Program-made: the position numbers and the translations under genes
In this document: piece after piece, positions 30,718 through 42,545 of the stretch
Layout of the letters: each line of letters starts with the position of its first letter
Numbering within the stretch: the first letter of the stretch is position 1
Source of the DNA: Agrobacterium sp. RAC06
GTDB lineage: Bacteria; Pseudomonadota; Alphaproteobacteria; Rhizobiales; Rhizobiaceae
Direction: 5' to 3'
Length of the DNA: 64,000 nucleotides
Assembly: GCF_001713475.1 (NCBI RefSeq)
Contig: NZ_CP016499.1
Coordinates: 3,192,501-3,256,500 of the forward strand
Notes under the pieces: generated by a model
Told to the model about the DNA's origin: nothing
What the model saw: the letters and a program-made list of their open reading frames with translations, nothing else
The model's database searches: none

Positions 30718-30980
30718 TCTTCGCTTTTCGAACGGGCTCAGCCGATATCTCGTCAATTTGACGCAGTTTCGGACAAAAAAAGCTCCAAGGCCTTGCTCTG
30801 AAGGATCAAACCGTTAATACGCGTGTTGCGAGTCTAGACCTGCTATGCTAGACGAACCGCGAAATTCGGAAAACGCAAGTGCAGCATGCTTGTGTTTTTG
30901 GGGAAAAACAAAACGATATCAGGAGCTTGAGAGGCCTCAATCGAGGTGTCCGGCCCCCTGGATCAAGATCAGGGAATTTT
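30718..30980. other. Intergenic region upstream of the atp operon
   Basis: 263 bp without a supported gene. It should contain the atpHAGDC promoter and a leader of unknown length. I found no -35/-10 pair with acceptable spacing that I would defend. A short in-frame ATG extension of atpH (from 30879) has no family resemblance. Confidence 0.4.
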
Positions 30981-31547
30981 TTGCCCGTGGCAGACGCATC
31001 CCAAGTGATTTCAGGCGTGGCGGAGCGTTACGCATCGTCGCTTTTCGAGCTTGCGCTCGAAGCCGGCGTGCTTGACGCCGTCGCCGCCGATCTCAACCGT
31101 TTCCAGGCGATGATCGACGAAAGCGCCGATCTGAAGCGCCTGGTACAGTCGCCCGTCTTCACGGCCGAAGACCAGGTCAAGGCTATCAGCGCGATCGGCG
31201 AAAAGGCCGGTTTCAACGCGCTGGTGTTGAACTTCCTGAAGGTCGTTGCAAGCAATCGTCGCCTGTTTGCCGTTCCCGGCATGGTGGCTGCCTATCGCCA
31301 GATCCTCGCCCGTCACAAGGGTGAGATGACGGCTGACGTCACGTCTGCTCATGCCCTTTCGGCAGAGCAGGAAACCGAACTGAAAGCGGCGCTGAAGGGC
31401 GTTACCGGCAAGGAAGTTTCGATCTCCGTCACGGTCGATCCGTCTTTGCTCGGCGGCCTGATCGTCAAGATCGGCTCCCGCCAGATCGACACGTCCCTTC
31501 GCACCAAACTTTCCACCCTTAAGCTTGCACTGAAAGAGGTTGGCTGA
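30981..31547 (+). CDS. atpH: ATP synthase delta subunit
   Basis: A 188-residue F1 delta subunit linking F1 to the stator. I place the start at TTG 30981 (read [17 protein letters not shown]) because rhizobial AtpH proteins begin MPVADxSQ. The AGGGA at 30971-30975 is correctly spaced for it. A GTG at 30987 is the alternative. The body has [14 protein letters not shown] and the C-terminal [21 protein letters not shown]. Its stop overlaps the atpA start by one base. Confidence 0.9.
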   Translation: MPVADASQVISGVAERYASSLFELALEAGVLDAVAADLNRFQAMIDESADLKRLVQSPVFTAEDQVKAISAIGEKAGFNALVLNFLKVVASNRRLFAVPGMVAAYRQILARHKGEMTADVTSAHALSAEQETELKAALKGVTGKEVSISVTVDPSLLGGLIVKIGSRQIDTSLRTKLSTLKLALKEVG

Positions 31548-33076
31548 TGGATATCCGCGCCGCGGAAATTTCCGCAATTCTTAAAGATCAAATCAAGAAC
31601 TTCGGCAAAGAGGCAGAAGTCTCTGAAGTTGGCCAGGTTCTGTCCGTCGGTGACGGTATCGCCCGCGTCTATGGCCTCGACAACGTTCAGGCCGGCGAAA
31701 TGGTCGAGTTCCCGGGCGGCATCCGCGGCATGGCGCTCAACCTCGAAGCCGACAACGTCGGTGTGGTTATCTTCGGTGCCGACCGCGGCATCAAGGAAGG
31801 CGACATCGTCAAGCGGACCGGCGCCATCGTAGACGTTCCGGTTGGTCCGGAACTGCTCGGCCGCGTCGTTGACGCTCTCGGCAACCCGATCGACGGCAAG
31901 GGCCCGATCAACGCGACCCGCCGTTCGCGCGTCGACGTGAAGGCTCCGGGCATCATCCCGCGCAAGTCGGTTCATGAGCCGATGTCGACCGGCCTCAAGG
32001 CCATCGACGCCCTCATCCCGGTTGGCCGTGGCCAGCGCGAGCTCGTCATCGGTGACCGTCAGACCGGCAAGACCGCGATCATTCTGGACACCTTCCTGAA
32101 CCAGAAGCCGATCCACGACAATGGCCCTGATAACGACAAGCTCTACTGCGTCTACGTCGCTGTTGGCCAGAAGCGTTCGACCGTCGCCCAGTTCGTCAAG
32201 ATCCTCGAAGAGCGCGGCGCCCTCCAGTACTCGATCATCATTGCCGCCACCGCTTCGGACCCGGCTCCGATGCAGTATCTCGCACCGTTCGCCGGCTGCG
32301 CCATGGGCGAATACTTCCGCGACAACGGCCAGCACGCCCTGATCGCTTACGACGACCTGTCGAAGCAGGCCGTTGCCTACCGTCAGATGTCGCTCCTGCT
32401 GCGTCGCCCTCCGGGCCGCGAAGCTTACCCGGGCGACGTTTTCTATCTCCACTCCCGCCTGCTCGAGCGCGCCGCCAAGATGGGCGACGCTGCCGGTGCC
32501 GGCTCGCTGACCGCTCTGCCGGTTATCGAAACCCAGGGTAACGACGTTTCGGCCTTTATCCCGACCAACGTCATCTCGATCACCGACGGTCAGATCTTCC
32601 TTGAAACCGACCTGTTCTATCAGGGCATTCGTCCGGCCGTTAACGTCGGTCTGTCGGTTTCGCGCGTTGGTTCTGCCGCGCAGATCAAGGCGATGAAGCA
32701 GGTTGCCGGCTCGATCAAGGGTGAGCTCGCCCAGTATCGCGAAATGGCCGCCTTCGCCCAGTTCGGTTCCGACCTCGACGCCGCCACCCAGCGCCTGCTG
32801 AACCGTGGTGCCCGTCTGACGGAACTCCTGAAGCAGGCTCAGTTCTCTCCGCTCAAGACGGAAGAGCAGGTTGCTGTGATCTTCGCTGGCGTGAACGGCT
32901 ACCTCGATAAGGTTCCGGTCAACCAGGTTGGCAAGTTCGAACAGGGTCTCCTCTCCTACCTCCACTCGGAAGGCAAGGCGATCCTGGACGCGATCCGCAC
33001 CGACAAGGCGATCAGCGACGACACCAAGGGCAAGCTCAAGGCCGCCCTCGATAGCTTCGCGAAGAACTTCGCCTAA
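31547..33076 (+). CDS. atpA: ATP synthase alpha subunit
   Basis: A 509-residue F1 alpha. It starts [20 protein letters not shown]. The Walker A motif is [13 protein letters not shown]. The family signature [17 protein letters not shown] lies further on. The ATG shares its A with the atpH TGA stop, so the two are translationally coupled. Confidence 0.97.
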   Translation: MDIRAAEISAILKDQIKNFGKEAEVSEVGQVLSVGDGIARVYGLDNVQAGEMVEFPGGIRGMALNLEADNVGVVIFGADRGIKEGDIVKRTGAIVDVPVGPELLGRVVDALGNPIDGKGPINATRRSRVDVKAPGIIPRKSVHEPMSTGLKAIDALIPVGRGQRELVIGDRQTGKTAIILDTFLNQKPIHDNGPDNDKLYCVYVAVGQKRSTVAQFVKILEERGALQYSIIIAATASDPAPMQYLAPFAGCAMGEYFRDNGQHALIAYDDLSKQAVAYRQMSLLLRRPPGREAYPGDVFYLHSRLLERAAKMGDAAGAGSLTALPVIETQGNDVSAFIPTNVISITDGQIFLETDLFYQGIRPAVNVGLSVSRVGSAAQIKAMKQVAGSIKGELAQYREMAAFAQFGSDLDAATQRLLNRGARLTELLKQAQFSPLKTEEQVAVIFAGVNGYLDKVPVNQVGKFEQGLLSYLHSEGKAILDAIRTDKAISDDTKGKLKAALDSFAKNFA

Positions 33077-33105
33077 TTCAGGCTCAAGCCAAGGACGGAT
33101 AACGG

Positions 33106-33984
33106 ATGCCTTCACTAAAGGATCTGAAAAACCGGATCGCCTCCGTCAAGGCGACGCAGAAGATCACCAAGGCGATGAAAATGGTCGCCGCGGCGAAGCT
33201 GCGTCGTGCGCAGGAAGCGGCCGAGGCTGCTCGCCCGTACTCGCAGCGCATGGGTGTCGTCCTGGCCAACATCGCGCAAGCCGTGGGTTCGGACGACAGC
33301 GCACCCCGCCTGATGACCGGCACCGGCAAGGACGACGTGCATCTGCTCGTCGTCTGCACTGCCGAGCGTGGTCTGTGCGGCGGTTTCAACTCGTCGATCG
33401 CCCGTTTCGCCCGTGACCATGCGCGCAAGCTCCTGGCTCAGGGCAAGACGGTCAAGATTTTCTGCGTCGGCAAGAAGGGCTACGACAGCCTGCGCCGCGA
33501 GTTCGCCGGCCTGATCGTCGAACGTACGGATCTGCGCGAAGTGAAGCGTGTCGGCTTCACCAATGCGGATGCCATCGGTCGCAAGGTCATCGGTATGTTC
33601 GACCGCGGCGAATTCGATGTCTGCACGCTGTTCTATTCCGAGTTCAAGTCGGTGATCAGCCAGATCCCGACCGCCCAGCAGATCATCCCGGCCGCTCCGG
33701 CCGAGGCTGCTCCGCAGGGTGGTGCATCGGCACTCTACGAATACGAGCCGGATGCGGCCGGGATTCTCGAAGATCTCATCCCGCGCAATATCTCGGTTCA
33801 GATTTTCCGGGCCCTGCTCGAAAACGTCGCGGGTGAAATGGGCGCCAAGATGAGCGCCATGGACAATGCGACACGCAATGCCGGTGAGATGATCAACAAG
33901 CTGACACTTTCCTACAACCGTCAGCGTCAGGCACAGATCACCAAGGAACTCATTGAAATCATTTCGGGCGCGGAAGCGCTCTGA
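33106..33984 (+). CDS. atpG: ATP synthase gamma subunit
   Basis: A 292-residue F1 gamma rotor. The N-terminal helix is [30 protein letters not shown] and the C-terminal helix has [19 protein letters not shown], the family signature. The middle has an Ala/Pro-rich insertion ([16 protein letters not shown]) seen in alphaproteobacterial homologues. It lies 29 bp after atpA. Confidence 0.96.
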   Translation: MPSLKDLKNRIASVKATQKITKAMKMVAAAKLRRAQEAAEAARPYSQRMGVVLANIAQAVGSDDSAPRLMTGTGKDDVHLLVVCTAERGLCGGFNSSIARFARDHARKLLAQGKTVKIFCVGKKGYDSLRREFAGLIVERTDLREVKRVGFTNADAIGRKVIGMFDRGEFDVCTLFYSEFKSVISQIPTAQQIIPAAPAEAAPQGGASALYEYEPDAAGILEDLIPRNISVQIFRALLENVAGEMGAKMSAMDNATRNAGEMINKLTLSYNRQRQAQITKELIEIISGAEAL

Positions 33985-33990
33985 GGTTAA

Positions 33991-35472
<1,482 letters not shown>

Positions 35473-35485
35473 GTACAGGGACTGC

Positions 35486-35511
35486 CGGCACGCGGGATGA
35501 CCCGCGTGCCG
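35486..35511 (+). other. Intercistronic hairpin between atpD and atpC
   Basis: A perfect 11-bp stem (CGGCACGCGGG at 35486-35496 and CCCGCGTGCCG at 35501-35511) with an ATGA loop. It lies 14 bp after the atpD stop and about 30 bp before atpC. No T-tract follows, so it is probably an attenuator or a 3' stabiliser rather than a terminator. Confidence 0.75.
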
Positions 35512-35541
35512 CTCCATCCTTCATCAGAGAAGTGAACGACC

Positions 35542-35949
35542 ATGGCCGACAATTTCAACTTTGAGCTCGTTTCGCCCGAGCGTCTTCTGCTCTCCGAACA
35601 GGTGATCGAAGTCGTCATTCCGGCAACGGAAGGCGAAATGACCGTCATGGCCAATCATGCGCCGACCATGACGACCATCAAGCCGGGCGTGGTGAGCGTC
35701 AAGCTCGCTTCCGGTCAGGTGTCCAAGTATGTGGTCTTCGGCGGTTTTGCCGACGTCCTGCCGACCGGCTGCACACTGCTTGCCGAATCCGCCGTTCCGC
35801 TTTCGGAAATCTCGCCCGACACGCTGACCAAGCGCATCGACGAAGCCCGCAAGGAACTGGAAGGTGTCGAGCACCACGAGCACCGCACCAAGCTCGAGCA
35901 GTATCTCGCCGAGCTCACCAACCTGAACGGCGTTCTTGTTGCCGCCTGA
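35542..35949 (+). CDS. atpC: ATP synthase epsilon subunit
   Basis: A 135-residue F1 epsilon with the N-terminal beta sandwich (FNFELVSPERLLLSEQVIEVVIP, EGEMTVMANHAPTMTTIKPG). The C-terminal helical hairpin (DEARKELEGVEHHEHRTKLEQYLAELTNL) can regulate ATP hydrolysis. It is the last gene of the operon. Confidence 0.95.
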   Translation: MADNFNFELVSPERLLLSEQVIEVVIPATEGEMTVMANHAPTMTTIKPGVVSVKLASGQVSKYVVFGGFADVLPTGCTLLAESAVPLSEISPDTLTKRIDEARKELEGVEHHEHRTKLEQYLAELTNLNGVLVAA

Positions 35950-35976
35950 TCGGCTGCTGACGGCTGACAAAGATTG

Positions 35977-36000
35977 AAGCCGGGCCCTTAGGTCCGGCTT
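35977..36000 (+). terminator. Terminator of the atp operon
   Basis: AAGCCGGGCC (35977-35986) pairs with GGTCCGGCTT (35991-36000), with one wobble and a CTTA loop, followed directly by TTTT. It lies 27 bp after atpC and just before the convergent GMC gene end. Confidence 0.88.
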
Positions 36001-36016
36001 TTTTCATGCGCTGATG

Positions 36017-37636
36017 TCAGGCTGAGACGGCGTCTTCCAGGATCATCGCGGCCCCCTTTTCCGCGACCATCATGGTCGGGGCGTTGATGTTGCCGGCGGT
36101 AATGTTGGGGAAGATGGAGGCATCGACGATGCGCAGGCCTGGGACACCATGGACCCTGAGGCGGGCATCCACCACAGCCTCGTATGGATCTGTCCCCATC
36201 GCGCAGGTGCCGCACAAGTGGTAGATCGAGCCGCTGTTGAGACGGAAATAGTCGAGTAGTTTCGCATCTGTATCGGCAGCCTTGGATGGTGACACTTCCT
36301 CCTCCACCCAGCCGTCCAGCGCGCGCGCGTCCGCGATGCGGCGCATCAGCCGGCTCCCCTGCAGAACTTCATCGATATCCCGTTGCGTTGACAGGTAGTT
36401 TGGTCGAATGAGCGGAGCGTCTGAAGCGTCGGGCGAGGCAATGGAAATCGTGCCTTTGCTGGTCGGACGACAGGCATTGAATGCGATCAGAAAGCCTGGG
36501 TAGGGCTCCGGTGTCAGGCGGGCTCTAGGACTGTCCGGGATCCTATAGGACAGCGGGTTGAAGTAGACCTGAATGTTTGGCCGTGTCTCCTCAGCTGATC
36601 CCCGGAAGAAGCCGCCGGCCTGATTCACGCTCATCGCGAAGGGGCCGCTGCGTTTCAGGAGCCAAGTCAGACCGAAGCGCGCCTGGCCAATGAGGCTTGC
36701 GAAATCGCCGTTCAGTGTGGGCTGTTTCGAACGGTAGTAGAAGCTGGCGCAGAGATGATCCTGCAGGTTCTGGCCGACGGCCGGCAGATGTTTGCGGGTC
36801 TCGATGGCATGGGCAAACAGGGTTGCTCCGTCGCCGAAGCCTGAAAGCTGCATCAGTTTCGGGGTGTCGACGGCACCAGCTGCCAGGATCACCTCGCGGC
36901 GGGCGCTGAAGCTACGCAGCCGGCCATGCTGCATGACCTCGATGCCCGACACCCTGCCATCCGCCTCTACCAGCAAACGCCTTGCATGGGCCTCGCGCTC
37001 GATCGTCAGGTTTGGTCGTTTGAGCGCCGGGCGCAGATATTCGGCGCTGGAATGCGAACGCTGGCCGCGCCTTGTATTGACGTCGTAGACGCCGGCCCCT
37101 TCAAGCGTCTCGCCGTTGAAATCCTCGTTGAGCGGGATGCCGAGCTCATTACAGGCATCGAGGAAGGCGTCGCTTACCGGATGCGTGGCGCCACGCATCG
37201 GTGTCACATGGATCGGGCCGCTTCCGCCATGCCAGCGGCTTTCGCCACGGGCATGGGTTTCCAGCTTCCGGAAGAAAGGCAGCACGTCATCGAAGCCCCA
37301 GCCGGGATTGCCGGCGGCCCGCCAGTCGTCGAAATCCTCTGCCGCACCCCGCACGAAAACCATGGCATTGATCGAGCCGGAGCCGCCCTGCACCTTGCCG
37401 CGCGGGGCGTAGATCCGCCGCCCACCGAGGTTTGCCTCTGGCTCAGTGCGGTACATCCAGTTGACCTTGGGATTGTAGTAGCTCTTGGCGTAGCCGACCG
37501 GGATCTTGAACCAGAAGGACTTGTCCTCGCCACCGGCCTCGATGAGCAGCACGGAATGACGCCCGCTTTCGCTCAGGCGGCTGGCCACGATGCAGCCTGC
37601 CGAGCCTGCACCGACCACGATGAAATCGAAGATCAT
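36017..37636 (-). CDS. GMC-family FAD-dependent oxidoreductase (alcohol/choline dehydrogenase-like)
   Basis: A 539-residue glucose-methanol-choline oxidoreductase. The FAD motif is VVGAGSAGCIVASRL at about residues 7-21. GMC signature 1 lies around GGSGSINAMVFVRG, and the second around ILAAGAVDTPKLMQLSG. The C-terminus has the catalytic His in YHLCGTCAMG, then the VDASIFPNITAGNINAPTMM block. It would oxidise a primary or secondary alcohol. It is the last gene of a minus-strand unit, 9 bp after a dehydratase homologue, suggesting a shared pathway. The substrate is unknown. Confidence 0.9.
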   Translation of the reverse strand: MIFDFIVVGAGSAGCIVASRLSESGRHSVLLIEAGGEDKSFWFKIPVGYAKSYYNPKVNWMYRTEPEANLGGRRIYAPRGKVQGGSGSINAMVFVRGAAEDFDDWRAAGNPGWGFDDVLPFFRKLETHARGESRWHGGSGPIHVTPMRGATHPVSDAFLDACNELGIPLNEDFNGETLEGAGVYDVNTRRGQRSHSSAEYLRPALKRPNLTIEREAHARRLLVEADGRVSGIEVMQHGRLRSFSARREVILAAGAVDTPKLMQLSGFGDGATLFAHAIETRKHLPAVGQNLQDHLCASFYYRSKQPTLNGDFASLIGQARFGLTWLLKRSGPFAMSVNQAGGFFRGSAEETRPNIQVYFNPLSYRIPDSPRARLTPEPYPGFLIAFNACRPTSKGTISIASPDASDAPLIRPNYLSTQRDIDEVLQGSRLMRRIADARALDGWVEEEVSPSKAADTDAKLLDYFRLNSGSIYHLCGTCAMGTDPYEAVVDARLRVHGVPGLRIVDASIFPNITAGNINAPTMMVAEKGAAMILEDAVSA

Positions 37637-37645
37637 GGGATATCC

Positions 37646-38863
37646 TCAGCCCTTGGCCGGTGCGAAGGCTTTCACGTCTGCATGCTCCGCCGCCATCTGC
37701 AGATGCAGCCGGTCGCCGGTATAGGGCGTGTGCCTCGCGATGACCTCGTGGTTCAGTTCGATGCCGAGACCCGGCTCGCGCGAGGGGATGAGGTAGCCGT
37801 CGTCGAAGCCGAGCTTTGTCTTCAGCACCTCGGCGTGGAAGCCGCCGAAATCCATGATCGCCTCATGGATGAGGAAGTTCGGGCAGGTTACCGCAAGCTG
37901 GATCGACGCCGCCGCTCCGACCGGGCCGTTGTAGAGATGCGGCGCGATCTGTGCATAAAAGGACTCGGCCATCCCGGCGATCTTTTTCGCCTCCAGCAAG
38001 CCGCCGACGCGAGCGACATTCATCTGCAGGATGGAGGCAGAGCCAAGCTGCAATACTCTCTGGAATTCGTATTTCGTGGTCAGCCGCTCACCCGTCGAGA
38101 CGGGGATCGAGGTGGCGCGGGCGACTTCCGCCATGGCCGCTTCCTGGCCGGGCGGAACGGGCTCCTCGAACCAGAGCGGATCGTATTTCTCCAGCCGCTT
38201 CGCCAGGCGGATGGCGGAGGAGGGCACCATCTGGCCGTGGGTGCCGAAGAGGATGTCGGCGCGGTTGCCGATGGCATCACGGATCTTCTGGCAAAACTCC
38301 TCGCAACGATCCATGACCGGCAGCGACAGCTGGTGACCGGAATAATTGGTGTAGGGGCCGGCCGGATCGAATTTCAGACCGGTGAAGCCGGCCTCGACCA
38401 TGCGGATCGCCTCTTCGGCGGCAAGATCCGGATCATTGTAGTCGTATTCTCCGGCTGAATTCTTCGGATAAAGATAGGTATAGGCGCGCAGCTTGTCGTG
38501 GACCGGGCCGCCGAGCAGATCGGCGACCGGTCGTCCGGCTGCCTTGCCGATGATGTCCCAGCAGGCGATTTCGAGACCCGAGATGATCCCGACCATGGTC
38601 GGATCCGGTCGCTGGGTAAAGCCGCTCGAATAGGCCGCGCGCCAGAAGCGTTCGATCTGGTGCGGATCGTGACCCTCAAGATAGCGGGTGAAGACGTCTT
38701 CGACGAGGACCGCGATGCCTGAGGGATGGAAGGCGGTCGAATAGATTTCACCGACGCCTGTGATGCCGCAAGCTGTCTCAAGCTCGATGAAGATCCAGTA
38801 CATGCCGCCGATATGCGGCGCGGGCGTTGCGACAACATGTGTCTTGAGCGAAGCGACTTTCAT
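37646..38863 (-). CDS. Mandelate racemase/enolase-superfamily protein, galactonate-dehydratase-like
   Basis: A 405-residue MR-subgroup enolase-superfamily protein, probably a sugar-acid dehydratase. By my hand alignment to E. coli galactonate dehydratase (recalled; constant offset of 24), E233 and E259 match metal ligands E209 and E235. H209 and H309 match catalytic H185 and H285, and E334 matches E310. The first ligand Asp (D183) is replaced by G207 in FGTHGQM. The usual Asp of the His-Asp dyad is N282. K164 is present in LKFDP. It lies between AldA-like aldehyde dehydrogenase and GMC genes. The substrate, and even the retention of activity, is uncertain. Confidence 0.85.
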   Translation of the reverse strand: MKVASLKTHVVATPAPHIGGMYWIFIELETACGITGVGEIYSTAFHPSGIAVLVEDVFTRYLEGHDPHQIERFWRAAYSSGFTQRPDPTMVGIISGLEIACWDIIGKAAGRPVADLLGGPVHDKLRAYTYLYPKNSAGEYDYNDPDLAAEEAIRMVEAGFTGLKFDPAGPYTNYSGHQLSLPVMDRCEEFCQKIRDAIGNRADILFGTHGQMVPSSAIRLAKRLEKYDPLWFEEPVPPGQEAAMAEVARATSIPVSTGERLTTKYEFQRVLQLGSASILQMNVARVGGLLEAKKIAGMAESFYAQIAPHLYNGPVGAAASIQLAVTCPNFLIHEAIMDFGGFHAEVLKTKLGFDDGYLIPSREPGLGIELNHEVIARHTPYTGDRLHLQMAAEHADVKAFAPAKG

Positions 38864-38905
38864 GGATGCCTCCGATGAAGAATTCTTGAGCCGGCTAATT
38901 GGTGA

Positions 38906-40330
38906 TCAGTGTTTGAGAATGACGAGGCGCGTCTGGGTGAATTCCAGCATGCCGTGTTTGCCGTCGTCGCCGCCGAGGCCGGAGCGCTTCCAGCCGGCGT
39001 GGTAGCCCTGGTAGGGATCGGCCGGGAAGCGGTTGATATAGAGTTCACCCGCCTCGATCTCGTTCGCGGCCTTCATCACCTTGCGGTAGTTCTCGGTGAA
39101 GACGACCGAGGCGAGGCCGAACTGGTGGTCACTCGCCATGGCAAGCGCATCATCGAAATCGGTATAGGGGATCACCGCCAGCACCGGCCCGAAGACTTCC
39201 TCCTGAACGATATCCATGTCCTGGCGGCAGTCGGAGAGAAGCGTCGGCGGATAGAAATAGCCGTCGCCTGCGGGCAGGAAGCCACCCGTCTCGATCACCG
39301 CGCCATCGGCCTTGGCCCGTTCGACCATGTGATGGACACGCAGGCGGGCTGCGGCATTGGCAAGCGGTCCCATGAGGGTCGGGTCCTCGGCGCGGTCGCC
39401 ATAGTGGCGGCGTTCGAAGGCGTCCTTGAGCTTTTCCAGAAGCGTGCCATGCACGGAGGCATGCACGTAAAGCCGCTCGACGGAGGTGCAGACCTGGCCG
39501 CAATGGGCCGTCTTGGCGGCCAGCACGCTTTTCGTCACCACGTCGAGATCGGCATCCGGCTCGATGATGACAGGCGTCTTGCCGCCGAGTTCCAGTGAGG
39601 GCTTGGCGATGTTGGCCTTGCAGTATTCCAGAACCGTCTGACCGGCGGCAACGCTGCCGGTCAGGGTGATCATGCCGACCTCACGGCGCGTCGCCATCAC
39701 CTGGGCCACCTCGTGGCTCATGGCCATGATGCTGACGAGGCCTGCGGGAAGGTCTGCTTCCTTGATCGCTTCGGCGAAGACGAAGGCCGATGTCGGCGTG
39801 TTGTTGCTCGGGCGCACGACCACGGCATTACCGGTGATCAGAGCCGGCGCGATCTTGCGTACCAGCGTGTAAACAGGGAAGTTGAAGGGGATCAGGCAGG
39901 CGACGACGCCGATCGGTGCACGCTTCAGCATCAGCGTTTCATCCGGCGTATCGCTCTCGATCACCTCGCCCTCGACGCGGCGCGCCCATTCGGCATGGTA
40001 GCGCATCAGCTCAACACCGTAGCCGGTTTCGGCCACGGCATCGTCAAGGCTCTTGCCGGATTCCTGCGCCAGTGCTGCGCCGATCTTTTGCTGATGGCGC
40101 TCGATGGCATCGGCGAGCCGGCGGAGTGCATTGCCGCGCTCGATGGCCGGCAGGCGGCCCCAGGGTTTCTGGGCAACAGCGGCAGCGTCCACCGCCTCGA
40201 TGACATCGGCTTCGGTCGCCGAGGTGACCGACGCAAAGACCCGACCATTGGCGGGGTTCTTCACCTCGATCGTCTGGCGTGGCCCCGTCTCGCGAAACGA
40301 TCCGGCAATGAAGTTCTGGAAGGTAGACAT
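38906..40330 (-). CDS. Aldehyde dehydrogenase, AldA (lactaldehyde/glycolaldehyde) type
   Basis: A 474-residue NAD(P)-dependent aldehyde dehydrogenase. The general base Glu is in LELGGKTPVII and the nucleophile Cys is in HCGQVCTSVERLYV. Several stretches closely resemble E. coli AldA: EWARRVEGEVIESD near residue 120, and at the C-terminus the QGYHAGWKRSGLGG and GKHGMLEFTQT segments. I start at the ATG at 40330 (MSTFQNFIAGSFRE); 11 upstream codons look non-coding. The AldA likeness suggests lactaldehyde or a similar 2-hydroxyaldehyde as substrate. The enolase-superfamily gene follows after 42 bp. Confidence 0.88.
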   Translation of the reverse strand: MSTFQNFIAGSFRETGPRQTIEVKNPANGRVFASVTSATEADVIEAVDAAAVAQKPWGRLPAIERGNALRRLADAIERHQQKIGAALAQESGKSLDDAVAETGYGVELMRYHAEWARRVEGEVIESDTPDETLMLKRAPIGVVACLIPFNFPVYTLVRKIAPALITGNAVVVRPSNNTPTSAFVFAEAIKEADLPAGLVSIMAMSHEVAQVMATRREVGMITLTGSVAAGQTVLEYCKANIAKPSLELGGKTPVIIEPDADLDVVTKSVLAAKTAHCGQVCTSVERLYVHASVHGTLLEKLKDAFERRHYGDRAEDPTLMGPLANAAARLRVHHMVERAKADGAVIETGGFLPAGDGYFYPPTLLSDCRQDMDIVQEEVFGPVLAVIPYTDFDDALAMASDHQFGLASVVFTENYRKVMKAANEIEAGELYINRFPADPYQGYHAGWKRSGLGGDDGKHGMLEFTQTRLVILKH

Positions 40331-40412
40331 GGCAGGCACTCCGACAACGGACAGTCTGCCCAAGTAGGAAGCCGGGCTTGCCTCTTCGCAAGCGACTTAT
40401 TGTCGGGTTGAG

Positions 40413-40429
40413 CATTCCAAAAAGGAATG
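40413..40429. promoter_or_regulatory. Candidate LysR-type operator upstream of the AldA-like gene
   Basis: The palindrome CATTCC-AAAAA-GGAATG includes the T-N11-A pattern expected of LysR-type binding sites. It lies in the 101-bp gap between the LysR gene and the aldehyde dehydrogenase, about 83-100 bp before the latter's start. It could also be a short hairpin after the LysR stop. Confidence 0.45.
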
Positions 40430-40431
40430 TT

Positions 40432-41358
40432 TCAGGCGCTCGCTTGCCTCAGCAGGGCCACGGAGCTTCCGTCGATTTCCTGGCTCAGCCAGCGTCTGAA
40501 CGCTCCGACATGCGGGGATTGTGCGCTGTCGGTTCGAGTCACAAGCCAGTAGGACTCATGCCCCTCGACTTCGACGTCCAGAACCTGGGTGAGGGCACCC
40601 GTCTGCATCAGGGGCGCCACCATTGAGCGGTCCGCCACTGCAACGCCCAGTCCATTGCATGCGGCTTCGATGACGAGGTCGAGAAGATCGAATTCCAGTC
40701 CGCCCTGCGTGTCGGTTTCCGTCATGCCCGCCGCGTCGAGCCAGCGCTGCCAGGTGAGATAACGCTGGTCGGCGGAGGCCAGAACATGGAGGAATGTGAA
40801 GTGGGAAAGGTCGATGGCCTCTCCGTCGCGCAAGTCCGCCAAAAGGTCGGGAGCGCAGACGGCAATATGCCGTTCGGTAAACAGGCGTTCCGACTTGAGG
40901 CTTGGCCATTCCCCATCACCGAAGCGGATGGAGCAGTCGAGCATCCCCCGTTCGGAAAGATTGTCTTCGAGGTCTGTGGTGATGCTCAGATCGACGTCGG
41001 GCAGGATGGCTCGGAGGCTCGTCAGGCGTGGCATCAGCCAGCGTTTGGCAAATGTCGGCGGCACGTTGATCCGCAGACGGCGCTTGTTGCTCTTCTCGCG
41101 AATATTGCGGACCGTCATCTCCACCGTGTGGAAAGCCTGCTGCAGCGAGGCGAGCAATTCTGTACCGGACGGCGTCAGTTCCAGGTGATGGTGCCTGCGG
41201 ATGACAAGGGGCTCGCCGAGCTGCTCCTCGAGATTGCGCACCTGACGGCTGACGGCGCTCTGGGTGAGGTTCAGCAATTCCGCTGCACGCGTGAAGCTGC
41301 GGGTCTGACCGACCACCTCAAATACCTTCATCGCGGATAGCGCCGGCAGTCGTCTCAT
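40432..41358 (-). CDS. LysR-family transcriptional regulator (GcvA-like)
   Basis: A 308-residue regulator. The N-terminal winged HTH has the LysR pattern MKVFEVVGQTRSFTRAAELLNLTQSAVSRQVRNLEEQL. The start MRRLPALSAMKVFEVV is like the GcvA/AmpR branch. The effector domain is about residues 90-300. It is the first gene of the minus-strand catabolic unit and is divergent from an L-lactate dehydrogenase, so it likely controls one or both. The inducer is unknown. Confidence 0.92.
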   Translation of the reverse strand: MRRLPALSAMKVFEVVGQTRSFTRAAELLNLTQSAVSRQVRNLEEQLGEPLVIRRHHHLELTPSGTELLASLQQAFHTVEMTVRNIREKSNKRRLRINVPPTFAKRWLMPRLTSLRAILPDVDLSITTDLEDNLSERGMLDCSIRFGDGEWPSLKSERLFTERHIAVCAPDLLADLRDGEAIDLSHFTFLHVLASADQRYLTWQRWLDAAGMTETDTQGGLEFDLLDLVIEAACNGLGVAVADRSMVAPLMQTGALTQVLDVEVEGHESYWLVTRTDSAQSPHVGAFRRWLSQEIDGSSVALLRQASA

Positions 41359-41487
41359 GATCCCTCGTGATGCTCCTATGAGCCTTTGATGATTAAATCA
41401 GAGGCCACAGACCTGCGCCATGCAGTTTTGACGCGAATGTGTCATGCTTTCCGGTATAGCTGATTGAAAGTGTCGGGTGACCGATGA

Positions 41488-42459
<972 letters not shown>

Positions 42460-42545
42460 GGGGAACTGCCTATATAATGCCAGGATATGCAGGCGCAGAA
42501 GCGCCGTGACGATCAGATACTGCGCCCCGATTTCTGGATCACTTG

